A stretch of 52,105 nucleotides of DNA from JAVBNW01 sp031551255 (GTDB lineage Bacteria > Bacillota > Clostridia > Christensenellales > UBA1750), in assembly GCA_031551255.1 (NCBI GenBank), contig JAVBNW010000083.1:1-52105 (forward strand), read 5' to 3'. The notes under the pieces were generated by a model, which did not search any database, was not told where the DNA came from, and saw only the letters and a program-made list of their open reading frames with translations. Shown here piece by piece: positions 1 through 8,213 of the stretch (position 1 is the stretch's first letter; every line of letters begins with the position of its first letter). A program made the position numbers and the translations under genes.

Positions 1-637
1 ATTTTTCCTCTTCGCCGCCGATATAGGGGATGACGCTGTCCACGATTTCAGGCCATTCCGAAAACACCTTGCTCGCGCCGGAGATCGCCTGATACGTGCA
101 TACGGATACCTTTTCAGGCCCAAAGTCGAGCAGCGGATGCAGGGCCGGAACATACGATTGGATCGAACAATTGGGCTTTACCGCGATGAAGCCGCGCTCC
201 GTGCCCAGGCGCTTGCGCTGCGCCGGGATGATGTCGGCGTGCGAGGGGTTGATTTCCGGCAGCAGCATCGGAACATCGGGCGTCATGCGGTGCGCCGAGT
301 TGTTGGAGATGACGGGGATTTCGGCCTTTGCATAGGCCTCTTCCAGCGCGCGGATCTCGTCTTTTTTCATGTCGACGGCGCAGAAGATAAAGTCTACCTC
401 GGCGGCGACGGCGGCAACGTCGGAAGCGTCTTTCACGACGATGCTCTTGGCGACGTCGGGTATGTCGCCCTCGATCTTCCAGCGGCCCTTCATCGTCTCT
501 TCGTAGGGCTTTCCGGCGCTGCGGGGGCTCGCGGCTAAGGCGGCGAGCTTGAACCACGGGTGATTTTCCAAAAGGCGGATGAAGCGCTGGCCGACCATGC
601 CCGTAGCGCCCACAACGCCCACTCGGTATTGCTTCAT
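1..637 (-). CDS. asd: Aspartate-semialdehyde dehydrogenase (3' end beyond the window)
   Basis: This enzyme reduces aspartyl phosphate to aspartate semialdehyde with NADPH, the branch point to lysine, threonine and methionine. The reading frame starts at 637 and runs off the left edge, so about 212 N-terminal residues are visible. The N terminus has the NAD(P) Rossmann signature VGVVGATGMVGQRF. The motif VKPNCSIQ carries the probable catalytic cysteine, followed by TYQAISGA as in the archaeal/fungal-type ASADH branch. The start codon overlaps the stop of the upstream nudix gene (ATGA), so it is translationally coupled to thrS-nudix and lies under the threonine T-box leader. Putting a threonine-pathway gene under a threonine T-box makes physiological sense. 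The C-terminal half is not seen. Confidence 0.93.
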   Translation of the reverse strand, partial: MKQYRVGVVGATGMVGQRFIRLLENHPWFKLAALAASPRSAGKPYEETMKGRWKIEGDIPDVAKSIVVKDASDVAAVAAEVDFIFCAVDMKKDEIRALEEAYAKAEIPVISNNSAHRMTPDVPMLLPEINPSHADIIPAQRKRLGTERGFIAVKPNCSIQSYVPALHPLLDFGPEKVSVCTYQAISGASKVFSEWPEIVDSVIPYIGGEEEK

Positions 638-1089
638 GGCATAATTCCCTCTTTCTGTTTGCATTGCGCTTCCGCAAGCGGAAACAGCGTGTTATAGATC
701 AGCGGATAGGTAAGGGAGGTGGGCGGAGTATCCGAGAGCATCCTCTCGGCCATTTCAAACTGTCCGGAAAGCTCCTCCAACTCCTCGACGAATGCCAGAA
801 ATACCCTGCCCGAGGAGTGGCCCATGGTATCGCGCGCCCAATAATCGATCAGCTCGATCAACTCGGCGCGCACGACACCCCCTTCTTCACGCAGCTCGCG
901 CCGCGCGCATTCCAGCGGCGTTTCGCCAGGCTCGATATGCCCGCCCGCGCACTCCCAGGTCGTCCGCTCACGATGCCGAACGTTGAGCCATTGGCCGCGA
1001 TAGCGCGCGAACATCACGGTGAATCTTAGCGGCGAGGGCGCCTTGCCCAGCGGGTGCACGGTGCATTCCAGCATAACCCCGGCGCTCAT
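634..1089 (-). CDS. NUDIX hydrolase
   Basis: A 151-residue NUDIX-family pyrophosphohydrolase. The nudix box is clear: GGHIEPGETPLE followed by CARRELREEGG, matching Gx5Ex7REUxEExGU at about residues 49-71. Substrates of the family are nucleoside diphosphates linked to another group; which one is used here cannot be read from sequence. The ATG overlaps the thrS stop (ATGA) and the gene's own stop overlaps the asd start, so it is the middle cistron of a coupled thrS-nudix-asd operon. A damaged-nucleotide or dinucleotide (for example Ap4A, a by-product of aminoacyl-tRNA synthetases) hydrolase beside thrS is plausible, but this is inference. Confidence 0.9.
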   Translation of the reverse strand: MSAGVMLECTVHPLGKAPSPLRFTVMFARYRGQWLNVRHRERTTWECAGGHIEPGETPLECARRELREEGGVVRAELIELIDYWARDTMGHSSGRVFLAFVEELEELSGQFEMAERMLSDTPPTSLTYPLIYNTLFPLAEAQCKQKEGIMP

Positions 1090-3032
1090 CGCGCGCGGGT
1101 GGCGGCTTCCTTACACGCCTTGCTAAGGAAAGCCTCCAGTGTCATCGCGCCCAGGTCGCCCTCCTTGCGCGAGCGCACCGCCACGACGCCCTGCTCTACT
1201 TCTTTATCGCCCAGCACCAGCATATACGGCGTCTTTTCCACCTGCGCCTCGCGGATCTTAAAGCCGATCTTTTCGTTGCGCAAATCGGCGTTGGCGCGCA
1301 GGTCGGCATCGCGCAGCATCTTTACGGCGGCGTTCGCCGCACCGTCGGCGCGCTCGGTGATGGTGAGCACGCGAACCTGCTCAGGCGCGAGCCACAGCGG
1401 GAAGGCCCCGGCATATTGCTCGATCAGCGTGCCGACGAAGCGCTCCATGGAGCCCAGAAGCGTGCGGTGCAGCATAATCGGCGTGTGCTCCGCGCCATCG
1501 GGGCCGATGTACGTCATGCCAAAGCGCGCGGGCTCGTTCATGTCCAGCTGTATGGTGGTGCCTTGCCATTCGCGGCCCATTGCGTCCACGGCCTTCAGGT
1601 CGATCGACGGCCCGTAGAATTTTGCGCCGCCTATATCTTTGTTCACCACTATGCCGCGCTCGGTCAGAAGGCGCTCGAGCGTCGTCTCGGCCTTTTCCCA
1701 TACGTGATTTTCACCTACGTATTTTGACTCTTTATTATCAAGATCGCGCACGGATAAATAGCAGTTGAGCTTGTCAAACCCGAACACGCGGTTGATCTCG
1801 ATCGCAAAATCGAGTACGCCGTTGATCTCGTCCTCAAACTGTTCCTCGGTGCAGATCAGGTGCGCGTCGTCCTGCGTAAAGCCCCGCACGCGCATCATGC
1901 CGTGCAGCGTGCCGGATTTTTCGTAGCGGTACACCGTGCCCAGTTCGCACCAGCGCACCGGCAGCTCGCGGTACGAGCGCGGGCGGCTTTTATAGATGCG
2001 GATGTGGAACGGGCAGTTCATCGGCTTGATGTAGTAGGTGGCGTCCTCGCTCGCATCCTTGAGCTTCATCTGCATCGGAGGGTACATGCCCTCGGAAAAC
2101 GTCTTTAAGTGTCCGCTGGTTTCCCACAGGTTCGCCTGCCCGATGTTGGGCGTGTAAAGATATTCATAGCCGCGCTTTCGGTGCTCTTTGCGCCAGTACA
2201 GCTCGATTTCCTCTCTGACGATCGACAGCTTCGGATGCCATAGGATCAGGCCCGGACCGATGGATTCGTCGATCGAAAAAAGATCCAGCTCCTTGCCCAG
2301 TTTGCGGTGATCGCGCTTCTTCGCCTCTTCGATCTTGGCGATGTGCGCGTCCAAATCCGCCTTTTTCGTAAAGGCCGTACCGTAGATACGCTGGAGCATC
2401 TTATTCTTTTCGCTGCCGCGCCAGTAGGCCCCCGCTACACTCAAAAGCTTAAACGTCGTCACATAACCGGTCGAGGGTAGATGCGGCCCCGCGCACAGGT
2501 CGGTAAAATCGCCCTGCTTGTAAAAGGATATTTCCTCGCCCTGGGGCAAGTCTTCGATCAGCTCCACTTTATACGGCTCGCCCATCGCGCGCATTTTTTC
2601 GATCGACTCGGCGCGCGGCAGGGTAAAGCGCTCGAGCTTCGCGTTTTCTTTGACGATCTTTTGCATTTCGCCTTCGATCGCTATGAGGTCGTCGGCGGAA
2701 AACGGGGTATCGACGTCGAAGTCGTAATAGAACCCCGTGTCGATCGCAGGGCCGATGGCGAGCTTTGCCGTCGGAAACAGGCGCTTAACCGCCTGCGCCA
2801 GGATATGCGACGCGGTGTGGCGCAGCGCGCGCCTGCCGTCCTCGTCTTCCCAAGTGAGGATCTCCAGCGCGCAATCCTGGGCAATGCCCGCCGTCAGGTC
2901 GACCACAACGCCGTTCACGCGCGCGGCAAGCGCCGCCTTTTTGAGCCCTTGGCTGATCTGTGCTGCGATGTCCAACGCACTTTGCCCATTTTCAAACTCG
3001 CGCTCGACGCCGCCCTTGAGGGTGATGATCAT
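1086..3032 (-). CDS. thrS: Threonyl-tRNA synthetase
   Basis: Class II aminoacyl-tRNA synthetase that charges tRNA-Thr; 648 residues, the usual length. In order it has an N-terminal TGS domain (GGVEREFENGQSALDIA), the editing domain with HTASH, the DLCAGPHLPSTG segment, and the catalytic core. The core has MNCPFH (zinc-binding Cys), RGFTQDDAH (class II motif 2) and HRTLLGSMERF (motif 3, zinc-binding His). A C-terminal anticodon-binding domain follows. An open frame extends upstream to 3188, but the ATG at 3032 is chosen because AGGAG lies just before it, the TGS domain starts there, and the longer version would translate the T-box leader. It is the first gene of thrS-nudix-asd and is regulated by the upstream T-box. 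Confidence 0.98.
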   Translation of the reverse strand: MIITLKGGVEREFENGQSALDIAAQISQGLKKAALAARVNGVVVDLTAGIAQDCALEILTWEDEDGRRALRHTASHILAQAVKRLFPTAKLAIGPAIDTGFYYDFDVDTPFSADDLIAIEGEMQKIVKENAKLERFTLPRAESIEKMRAMGEPYKVELIEDLPQGEEISFYKQGDFTDLCAGPHLPSTGYVTTFKLLSVAGAYWRGSEKNKMLQRIYGTAFTKKADLDAHIAKIEEAKKRDHRKLGKELDLFSIDESIGPGLILWHPKLSIVREEIELYWRKEHRKRGYEYLYTPNIGQANLWETSGHLKTFSEGMYPPMQMKLKDASEDATYYIKPMNCPFHIRIYKSRPRSYRELPVRWCELGTVYRYEKSGTLHGMMRVRGFTQDDAHLICTEEQFEDEINGVLDFAIEINRVFGFDKLNCYLSVRDLDNKESKYVGENHVWEKAETTLERLLTERGIVVNKDIGGAKFYGPSIDLKAVDAMGREWQGTTIQLDMNEPARFGMTYIGPDGAEHTPIMLHRTLLGSMERFVGTLIEQYAGAFPLWLAPEQVRVLTITERADGAANAAVKMLRDADLRANADLRNEKIGFKIREAQVEKTPYMLVLGDKEVEQGVVAVRSRKEGDLGAMTLEAFLSKACKEAATRAR

Positions 3033-3061
3033 CTGAAATGCTCCTTTCCATGGCGCGGAAC

Positions 3062-3279
3062 GAGAAAAGCCGCCCCAGCTATGGGACGGCTTATGCCGCG
3101 GTTCCACCCAACTTCCCGCCAAACGGCGAGCTCCTTGAACAGGCGATAACGCGCCTTGCGCGTCGCGATCGGCGGGTGGTATTCCCATGGCCCTCGGACG
3201 GGCGCGCTTGCAGCCTATGGCGCATCCCTCTCTGATTCCGATTGGGCGAGGTACTAAACCGCTTCATTTCACGATATTG
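3062..3279 (-). ncRNA. T-box riboswitch, threonine-specific
   Basis: Leader of thrS read on the minus strand. The conserved T-box sequence GGGTGGAACCGCGG is present at 3109-3096. It is followed by a terminator hairpin at 3092-3065 (10 bp, AAGCCGTCCC pairing with GGGGCGGCTT, then TTTT). A specifier candidate ACC (Thr) followed by A lies at 3180-3178 in the context GGGAATACCACCC, which fits a Stem I specifier loop. Uncharged tRNA-Thr would pair with the specifier and the T-box to block termination. It would control thrS, the nudix gene and asd. The exact Stem I boundaries were not folded. Confidence 0.95.
3065..3092 (-). terminator. T-box regulated terminator
   Basis: A 10-bp stem ending in TTTT, just downstream of the T-box sequence and about 35 nt before the thrS start. 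It is the regulated terminator of the leader and competes with the antiterminator that contains the T-box bulge. Confidence 0.9.
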
Positions 3280-3285
3280 CCCTAT

Positions 3286-3314
3286 ATCATATGCTCAAAG
3301 CGACGTGATGTCAA
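3286..3314 (-). promoter_or_regulatory. Sigma-A promoter of thrS operon
   Basis: On the minus strand TTGACA (3314-3309) and TATGAT (3291-3286) are separated by exactly 17 bp. The -35 is perfect and the -10 matches 5 of 6. The predicted start near 3279 gives a leader of about 245 nt, which fits the T-box. Confidence 0.85.
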
Positions 3315-3417
3315 TACCCCGCAAGAGATTTCCGTCAGCATCCGCGACTTCATGTAAATTTTTCATTTTTTTGCGCGATAAGCGTTATGCAGTTTTGTTA
3401 ACTGTTTTTGATGTTGC

Positions 3418-3446
3418 TTGAAGATGATATTGCACGGGTATATAAT
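3418..3446 (+). promoter_or_regulatory. Sigma-A promoter of gdhA
   Basis: TTGAAG at 3418-3423 and a perfect TATAAT at 3441-3446 with a 17-bp spacer. Transcription would begin near 3453, giving a 5' leader of about 110 nt before gdhA in which I recognise no riboswitch. The 3280-3560 intergenic stretch otherwise holds only the divergent thrS promoter. Confidence 0.85.
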
Positions 3447-3562
3447 CGATGTTGCAAATCCTTTTAATGTAAGCCCTGTATTAGGTGATTGTTGGGTGAG
3501 ACACCTTCCTAAATGCAGGAAATTAGATTCAATGTTGCATATTCGAGAATGGGGGAAGATGC

Positions 3563-4894
3563 ATGACGTACATCGAAAAAATCATGGAGACGGTGCGCAA
3601 GCGCAATCCGGGCGAAATGGAGTTTCAACAGGCGGTGGCTGAGGTGCTTACAACGCTTGCGCCGGTCATCGAGAAGCACCCGGAATATGAGCGGGAGGGC
3701 ATTCTGGAAAGGCTCATAGAGCCCGATAGAATCATCTCCTTCCGCGTGGCGTGGGTGGACGATACCGGCAAAACGCAGGTGAACCGTGGCTTTCGCGTGC
3801 AGTTCAACAATGCGATCGGCCCCTACAAGGGTGGCTTGCGCCTGCATCCGACGGTGACGCAGAGCGTCGTCAAGTTCCTGGGCTTTGAGCAAATTTTCAA
3901 AAATTCCCTGACCGGTTTGCCGATGGGCGGGGGAAAGGGCGGCTCCGACTTCGACCCGAAGGGAAAATCCGACAGGGAAGTGATGGCGTTTTGCCAAAGC
4001 TTCATGACGGAGCTTTCGAAATATATCGGGGGATTTACCGATGTACCCGCCGGCGATATCGGCGTAGGCGCGAGGGAGATCGGCTACCTTTACGGGCAGT
4101 ACAAGCGCCTGACCGGGCTTTCCGACGGCGTGCTCACGGGAAAGGGCTTAAGCTACGGCGGCTCGCTGATCCGCACCGAAGCTACGGGCTACGGGCTCGT
4201 GTACCTCGTGGATGAAATGCTAAAGGCGCGAGGAAAGTTTCCGGAAGGCATGAAGGTGGCGATTTCCGGCTCGGGCAATGTGGCGATCTACGCCGCCGAA
4301 AAGGCCGAACAGCTCGGCGCCAAGGTGCTCACGATGTCCGATTCGAGCGGATGGGTATACGACCCCGACGGCATCGACGTCGCCGCCGTGCGCGAGATAA
4401 AAGAAGTGAACCGCGGGCGCATCATAGATTATATCAAGGCGCGCCCCAACGCGAAATATTCGGCGGCCGGCAAGGTGTGGTCGGTTCCGGTCGACATCGC
4501 GCTGCCGTGCGCGACGCAAAACGAGCTGGACGAAAACGATGCGAAAGAGCTTGCGAAAAACGGCTGCATCGTGGTGGCGGAGGGCGCGAATATGCCCTCT
4601 ACCCCCGAGGCGATCGACGTGATGCTTCAGGCGGGCGTTCTTTATGCGCCGGGCAAGGCGGCCAATGCGGGCGGGGTGGCTACGTCGGGCCTGGAGATGT
4701 CGCAAAACAGCCTCAGGCTCAGTTGGACGGCCCAGGAGGTCGACGAGCGCCTCAAGGGCATCATGCGCGGCATTTACGAACAGATGTCCCAGCAGGCGGC
4801 CCTATATGGCCAGCCGGACAACTTCATGCTCGGCGCGAACATCGCAGGCTTTTTGAAGGTTGCCGGTGCGATGATGGCGTACGGAGCCGTTTAA
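3563..4894 (+). CDS. gdhA: Glutamate dehydrogenase (NADP-type, hexameric)
   Basis: Interconverts 2-oxoglutarate plus ammonia and glutamate; 443 residues, typical for hexameric bacterial GDH. The glutamate-binding and catalytic residues fall at the same numbers as in the Clostridium symbiosum enzyme: Lys89 in GPYKGG, Lys125 in PMGGGKGGSD and Asp165 in VPAGDIGVG. The Rossmann domain follows (AISGSGNVAIYAAEKA). The start has GGGGGA 6-7 bases upstream and its own promoter. It is monocistronic: divergent from thrS and ending at a strong bidirectional terminator. Coenzyme choice (NADP or NAD) is not certain from motifs. Confidence 0.97.
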   Translation: MTYIEKIMETVRKRNPGEMEFQQAVAEVLTTLAPVIEKHPEYEREGILERLIEPDRIISFRVAWVDDTGKTQVNRGFRVQFNNAIGPYKGGLRLHPTVTQSVVKFLGFEQIFKNSLTGLPMGGGKGGSDFDPKGKSDREVMAFCQSFMTELSKYIGGFTDVPAGDIGVGAREIGYLYGQYKRLTGLSDGVLTGKGLSYGGSLIRTEATGYGLVYLVDEMLKARGKFPEGMKVAISGSGNVAIYAAEKAEQLGAKVLTMSDSSGWVYDPDGIDVAAVREIKEVNRGRIIDYIKARPNAKYSAAGKVWSVPVDIALPCATQNELDENDAKELAKNGCIVVAEGANMPSTPEAIDVMLQAGVLYAPGKAANAGGVATSGLEMSQNSLRLSWTAQEVDERLKGIMRGIYEQMSQQAALYGQPDNFMLGANIAGFLKVAGAMMAYGAV

Positions 4895-4918
4895 ATCGTC
4901 ATTCTATTAGGGCCTAAT

Positions 4919-4955
4919 GAAATCCCCCGCAATGCCATGCATTGCGGGGGATTTC
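4919..4955. terminator. Bidirectional terminator between gdhA and the phosphatase gene
   Basis: A long hairpin (GAAATCCCCCGCAATG / CATTGCGGGGGATTTC, loop CCATG) lies between convergent genes. A-rich and T-rich flanks on the two sides let it serve both strands. Confidence 0.88.
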
Positions 4956-4956
4956 G

Positions 4957-5508
4957 CTATAGCGCATAGGTCGACACTTCGCAGTTCCCCAAGGTAAAAC
5001 CGTGCATTTCTTCAAAAGGCAGTCCCATGAGGCGGCGGTGGATGGCCCTGGCGGTAAAGCCGTGGCACATCAATAAAATGCACAAGTCGGGATACGCGGC
5101 CTTTAGCCGGTCGAGCCCCCTTGCGACTCTTTCGTCGAACGCGCGAATCGTTTCGCCTCCTGTTGGCGCATCGTCCGCGTGGCGGGTACAATTGCGCGCC
5201 CATAGATCCGGATAGCGCCGCATAGCTTCTTCGCGGGTGAGGCCCTCGTAAACGCCCAGGCCCCTTTCGGCGAACTCTTCCACGATAACGGGCTCCGTGC
5301 CGCGGTTCTCGCATACGATGGCGGCGGTATGCAGCGCACGCATAAGCGGCGAGGATACGACGACATCAAAGGACAAACAGCTTAGCGTTTGCGCCAGCTC
5401 TTTCGCCTGTGCGATGCCTCTTTCGTTGAGCGCAACATCCGTCGAGCACGCGTAGCGACCCTGCGCGTTCCAATCGGTCTCTCCATGCCGCGCAACATAA
5501 AGCTTCAC
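4957..5508 (-). CDS. Histidine phosphatase family protein (phosphoglycerate mutase-like)
   Basis: A 183-residue member of the histidine phosphatase superfamily, which uses a phospho-histidine intermediate. The N terminus has ARHGETDWN with the catalytic RHG. The second histidine is in LLMCHGFTARAI, and a Glu is present in EEFAERGLGVYEG. The start is GTG at 5508, with GGTGGAG upstream; it overlaps the stop of the XRE-methyltransferase gene (GTGA), so the pair is co-translated. A longer frame exists upstream but reads through the neighbour. The size suggests a small-molecule phosphatase rather than glycolytic phosphoglycerate mutase; the substrate is unknown. Confidence 0.9.
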   Translation of the reverse strand: MKLYVARHGETDWNAQGRYACSTDVALNERGIAQAKELAQTLSCLSFDVVVSSPLMRALHTAAIVCENRGTEPVIVEEFAERGLGVYEGLTREEAMRRYPDLWARNCTRHADDAPTGGETIRAFDERVARGLDRLKAAYPDLCILLMCHGFTARAIHRRLMGLPFEEMHGFTLGNCEVSTYAL

Positions 5509-6329
5509 AGTTTCTCCACCTTTCGGGCATACAGGCGGTTTGCCGCATGCCTGTGGGGGATGCCGGAGGAGTGGCAATCCGAAATATCTTCCGAGCAACT
5601 CTCGATGTACCAATCGTGGTAATATGAGAAAAGCTCGCCGGATCTCCAATTATAAGCTCCCTCTCTCTCCGGCGCAGGCGCGAGGAAGGGCTTTTCTACA
5701 AACACGTGAAACGCGTTAACGCCTCCGGCGTTGGTCATATTCCGGTAATTTTGAAGAATTTCCCCGCGCAGCACGGGCTTGATATAATGCAGCACGCCGC
5801 TGGAAAACAAAATATCGTACGCCTTGTCGAGCCTATAATCAAGAAGGTTGGCCCTATATGCGCGCACGGAGACATTCGCCGCATCCGCGAGGCGCTTGAG
5901 CTTGTCAAGGCCCGCCTCCGAAATATCAAAGGCGCTCACATCGTAGCCGCACCGTGCGAAAAATACGGCGTCTTTGCCCTCACCACAGCCGATATCCAAG
6001 AGTTTGAGCGGCTTGACAGGCGGCGCCATCTCCAGCACTTTAAGGCACATCGCGGAAGGTTTTACGCCCCAATAGTAACCCTCCTCGAGGTAAGCCGTCT
6101 CATAATAGGTGCCCTCGTCGGCGCGGGAGGCATACCCAAGCAATCTGTCGATGCTCACGCCAAGCGTGCCGGCAAGATCGGGAAGAAGGGCGATATCCGG
6201 CATGTTTTGCCCGGTTTCCCACTTGCTTACGGCTTGAAAGGTAACGTTTAACGCATGCGCGAGATCGTCCTGCGTCAACTCTTTGTCCTTGCGGTAACGG
6301 GCTATGTTGCCGGCCAGTATACTTTTCAT
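5505..6329 (-). CDS. XRE-family HTH fused to SAM-dependent methyltransferase
   Basis: A 274-residue two-domain protein. Residues about 1-65 form a Cro/CI-type helix-turn-helix (IARYRKDKELTQDDLAHAL, VSKWETGQNMPDI). Residues about 100-220 form a class I methyltransferase with motif I LLDIGCGEGKDA and a later acidic VSAFDIS, closest in look to TehB/UbiE-type enzymes. The C terminus is less clear. The ATG at 6329 has GGGGGTGA upstream and begins the HTH; an open frame to 6410 lacks a good ribosome site. It is followed with GTGA overlap by the histidine phosphatase. Target and substrate are unknown. Such fusions occur in Firmicutes and may couple a metabolite or toxic-compound response to methylation (inference). 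Confidence 0.88.
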   Translation of the reverse strand: MKSILAGNIARYRKDKELTQDDLAHALNVTFQAVSKWETGQNMPDIALLPDLAGTLGVSIDRLLGYASRADEGTYYETAYLEEGYYWGVKPSAMCLKVLEMAPPVKPLKLLDIGCGEGKDAVFFARCGYDVSAFDISEAGLDKLKRLADAANVSVRAYRANLLDYRLDKAYDILFSSGVLHYIKPVLRGEILQNYRNMTNAGGVNAFHVFVEKPFLAPAPEREGAYNWRSGELFSYYHDWYIESCSEDISDCHSSGIPHRHAANRLYARKVEKL

Positions 6330-6463
6330 GGTCGTCACCCCCGGTAAACTATAGCATATACAAAGAACGCGCCGCCATAACCTTGCGTTCGAGCCATTCA
6401 CATTCTTCAACGGCCTGTTGAACTATGCGGCATGCCCTTTTCAGCGCAATGCGCAAATAGGCG

Positions 6464-6487
6464 GCATTTCCGCACGAAAGGAAATGC
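6464..6487. repeat. Inverted repeat in a divergent promoter region
   Basis: GCATTTCC (6464-6471) and GGAAATGC (6480-6487) are separated by 8 nt and followed by CTCTTTTT. It lies between the divergent XRE-methyltransferase and AraC genes. It may be an operator or a weak terminator; nothing in the sequence decides between them. Confidence 0.4.
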
Positions 6488-6541
6488 GGCGCGCCTCTTT
6501 TTCGTGTACACTTAAGGTAGGCCGGAAGGGAGCGGGGAGCT

Positions 6542-6919
6542 ATGCAAACCGACGCGTTGAACGGGCTGCTGAATTATATTGAGGCTAATTTGACGCAGGA
6601 GCTTTCGCGCGCCATGCTGGCACTGCATGCGGGCTACTGGGCATATCACTTTTCTCGGATGTTCTCTTGTGCGATCGGCGTTCCGGTAGCGGCGTACGTA
6701 CTGCAGCGGCGGCTCAAACGGGCGCTGCGGGAAATCGCGCGTAAGCGCAAGTGTATCGACGTCGTAATGGAGTACGGCTTTTCCGCCTATGCCGGGTTCT
6801 ATAAGGCGTTTCTACGGGAATATGGCTGCTCTCCCACAAAGTATATCGCCTTGTATGGGAACCGAGTTTTTCGACAGAAAAGAGGAGGATTGCCATGCGG
6901 CCGACCAAGCGGCAACTGA
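6542..6919 (+). CDS. AraC-type HTH protein (DNA-binding domain only)
   Basis: A 125-residue protein made almost entirely of the AraC DNA-binding domain: two helix-turn-helix units, the first in residues about 15-55 and the second near YGFSAYAGFYKAFLREYGCSPTKY. There is no ligand-binding domain. It starts at an ATG preceded by GGGAGCGGGGAG. The last 25 nt overlap the next gene, a kinase, so the two are probably co-expressed. The second recognition helix differs from the usual GFxSxSYFxR form (SAYAGFYKAF) but the fold pattern is kept. The target is unknown; control of its own operon is likely but inferred. Confidence 0.82.
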   Translation: MQTDALNGLLNYIEANLTQELSRAMLALHAGYWAYHFSRMFSCAIGVPVAAYVLQRRLKRALREIARKRKCIDVVMEYGFSAYAGFYKAFLREYGCSPTKYIALYGNRVFRQKRGGLPCGRPSGN

Positions 6920-7854
6920 GGGATTTACTCGCCAACTGGGGCGTCGACCCTTCGACCCCGATACACGACGTGGTCTATGCGGATATCGACAAGACCGCCG
7001 AGGGCGTCTGGCGCATTGGCGAGGAATATTACCTTCGCGTGCGCGCGGACCACGCGGCGCAGCTGCGAAACATCGCTTTTTCGCGGGCGGTCGCAGAGCA
7101 GGGATTGGGCGCCGCAGTGCCCGTGCCAACGAGGGACGGCCAGGATTTTGTAGACGGTGAAGACATCGCTGTCTTAACGCTGCGCGTACCGGGCCGGGTG
7201 TTGGAAGCGGCCGACTTTTTCGGAGGGGATGGCCTTGGGTATGCACAAATGGGAGGCCGCGCGGTGGCAAAGCTTCATAGGGCGCTGCGAACCATAGAAG
7301 AAGACGTGCCCTGCGACGATGTGGATTTATATAAGGCCGTATCCGAATGGGCGCTTCCGAGTTTGCAAAAACAGAACGAACAATGGGGTATGGGGTTTGC
7401 GGATTCGTTCTTTGCGGAATACCTTGAGCAGTTTGGCGCTATGTACTCCCGCTTGCCACGTCAGCCTATCCACCGCGACCTGCACCCCGCCAATATGCTA
7501 TTCGACGAAAAATGCGCGATCAGTTTTCTCGACTTCGACATTAGCGAGCGCAATGCTAGAATATTCGATATAGGATACTTTGCGACGGGCATTCTGTGCG
7601 GCGCGAAAAACGAAGAAATGCGCGCGCGGTGGCTCGATCTTGGGCAGGCCGTATTCCGCTCCTATGACGAAGAAGCGAACCTGACCGGCGAAGAGAAAAG
7701 CGCCGTCTACCACATGATATGTTCCATTCAGATGATCTTTATCGCATATTTTGCAGATGCGGATACGCCCAACGGCAAGCGCCTCGCGCGGGAAAACCGC
7801 GATATGCTGCGGTTTATTGTAGACCATAGAGATAGAATCGAGAACTTCTTCTAG
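6895..7854 (+). CDS. Aminoglycoside phosphotransferase-family kinase
   Basis: A 319-residue protein-kinase-like small-molecule kinase of the APH/choline kinase superfamily. The catalytic loop is HRDLHPAN (His193, Asp195) and the metal-binding motif is SFLDFDIS about 20 residues later. The N-lobe includes YYLRVRADHAAQ. Start ATG at 6895 has GAGGAGG about 6 nt upstream and lies inside the end of the AraC-type gene, so translation is coupled. The family phosphorylates aminoglycosides, homoserine, choline or other hydroxyls; the substrate cannot be called. No terminator with a clear U-tract follows. Confidence 0.88.
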   Translation: MRPTKRQLRDLLANWGVDPSTPIHDVVYADIDKTAEGVWRIGEEYYLRVRADHAAQLRNIAFSRAVAEQGLGAAVPVPTRDGQDFVDGEDIAVLTLRVPGRVLEAADFFGGDGLGYAQMGGRAVAKLHRALRTIEEDVPCDDVDLYKAVSEWALPSLQKQNEQWGMGFADSFFAEYLEQFGAMYSRLPRQPIHRDLHPANMLFDEKCAISFLDFDISERNARIFDIGYFATGILCGAKNEEMRARWLDLGQAVFRSYDEEANLTGEEKSAVYHMICSIQMIFIAYFADADTPNGKRLARENRDMLRFIVDHRDRIENFF

Positions 7855-7857
7855 CTG

Positions 7858-8094
7858 AGGATGGCGGGATGCAGCATGGGTCTCTCGCGGCGGCTTTTAA
7901 TGACCGAACGAGTTGCCCGATAAAGTGAAGGCAACAAGGGTGTGAAAATGGTAGCGTGGCCATTGTCGCCCCCCAAAGGGATAAACCGCAACAAAGTCCG
8001 CAATCATGCGGCTTTGTGGGGCAAGCAAATACGTGTATTTCGCCGCTGTGTTTTTCTCGTTGTTTGAGGCGAGCAGCGGTGGTATAATAATGAA
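7858..8094. other. Intergenic region with an unassigned hairpin
   Basis: No gene is supported here. A hairpin CAAAGtCCGCA / TGCGGCTTTG occurs at 7992-8016 but has no U-tract. Several minus-strand frames overlap each other in this stretch without a credible start or homology. The yjdF promoter lies at the right end. Confidence 0.5.
8060..8088 (+). promoter_or_regulatory. Promoter of yjdF
   Basis: TTGTTT at 8060-8065 and a perfect TATAAT at 8083-8088 with a 17-bp spacer. Predicted start near 8095, leaving a leader of about 120 nt before the GTG start. Confidence 0.75.
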
Positions 8095-8212
8095 AATAGA
8101 ATATAGCAAAGATGAAAACACAGTCCCGGTTGGTAGTCCGGGCGCAGCTTTCTGCCAGTAACCTGCCTCCTTGGTTGTCCGTTCTTTGCGTTGCAAACAA
8201 GGGGGCATTTGT
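8095..8212 (+). ncRNA. Probable yjdF riboswitch leader
   Basis: The 118-nt untranslated leader in front of yjdF occupies the place where the yjdF RNA motif (a riboswitch class reported to bind azaaromatic compounds) is normally found. It contains a GATGAAAACACAG segment, an internal CCCGG / CCGGG helix (8132-8150) and a Shine-Dalgarno AGGGGG next to the start codon. The call rests mainly on position and the downstream gene; a covariance-model match was not run. Confidence 0.65.
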
Positions 8213-8213
8213 T

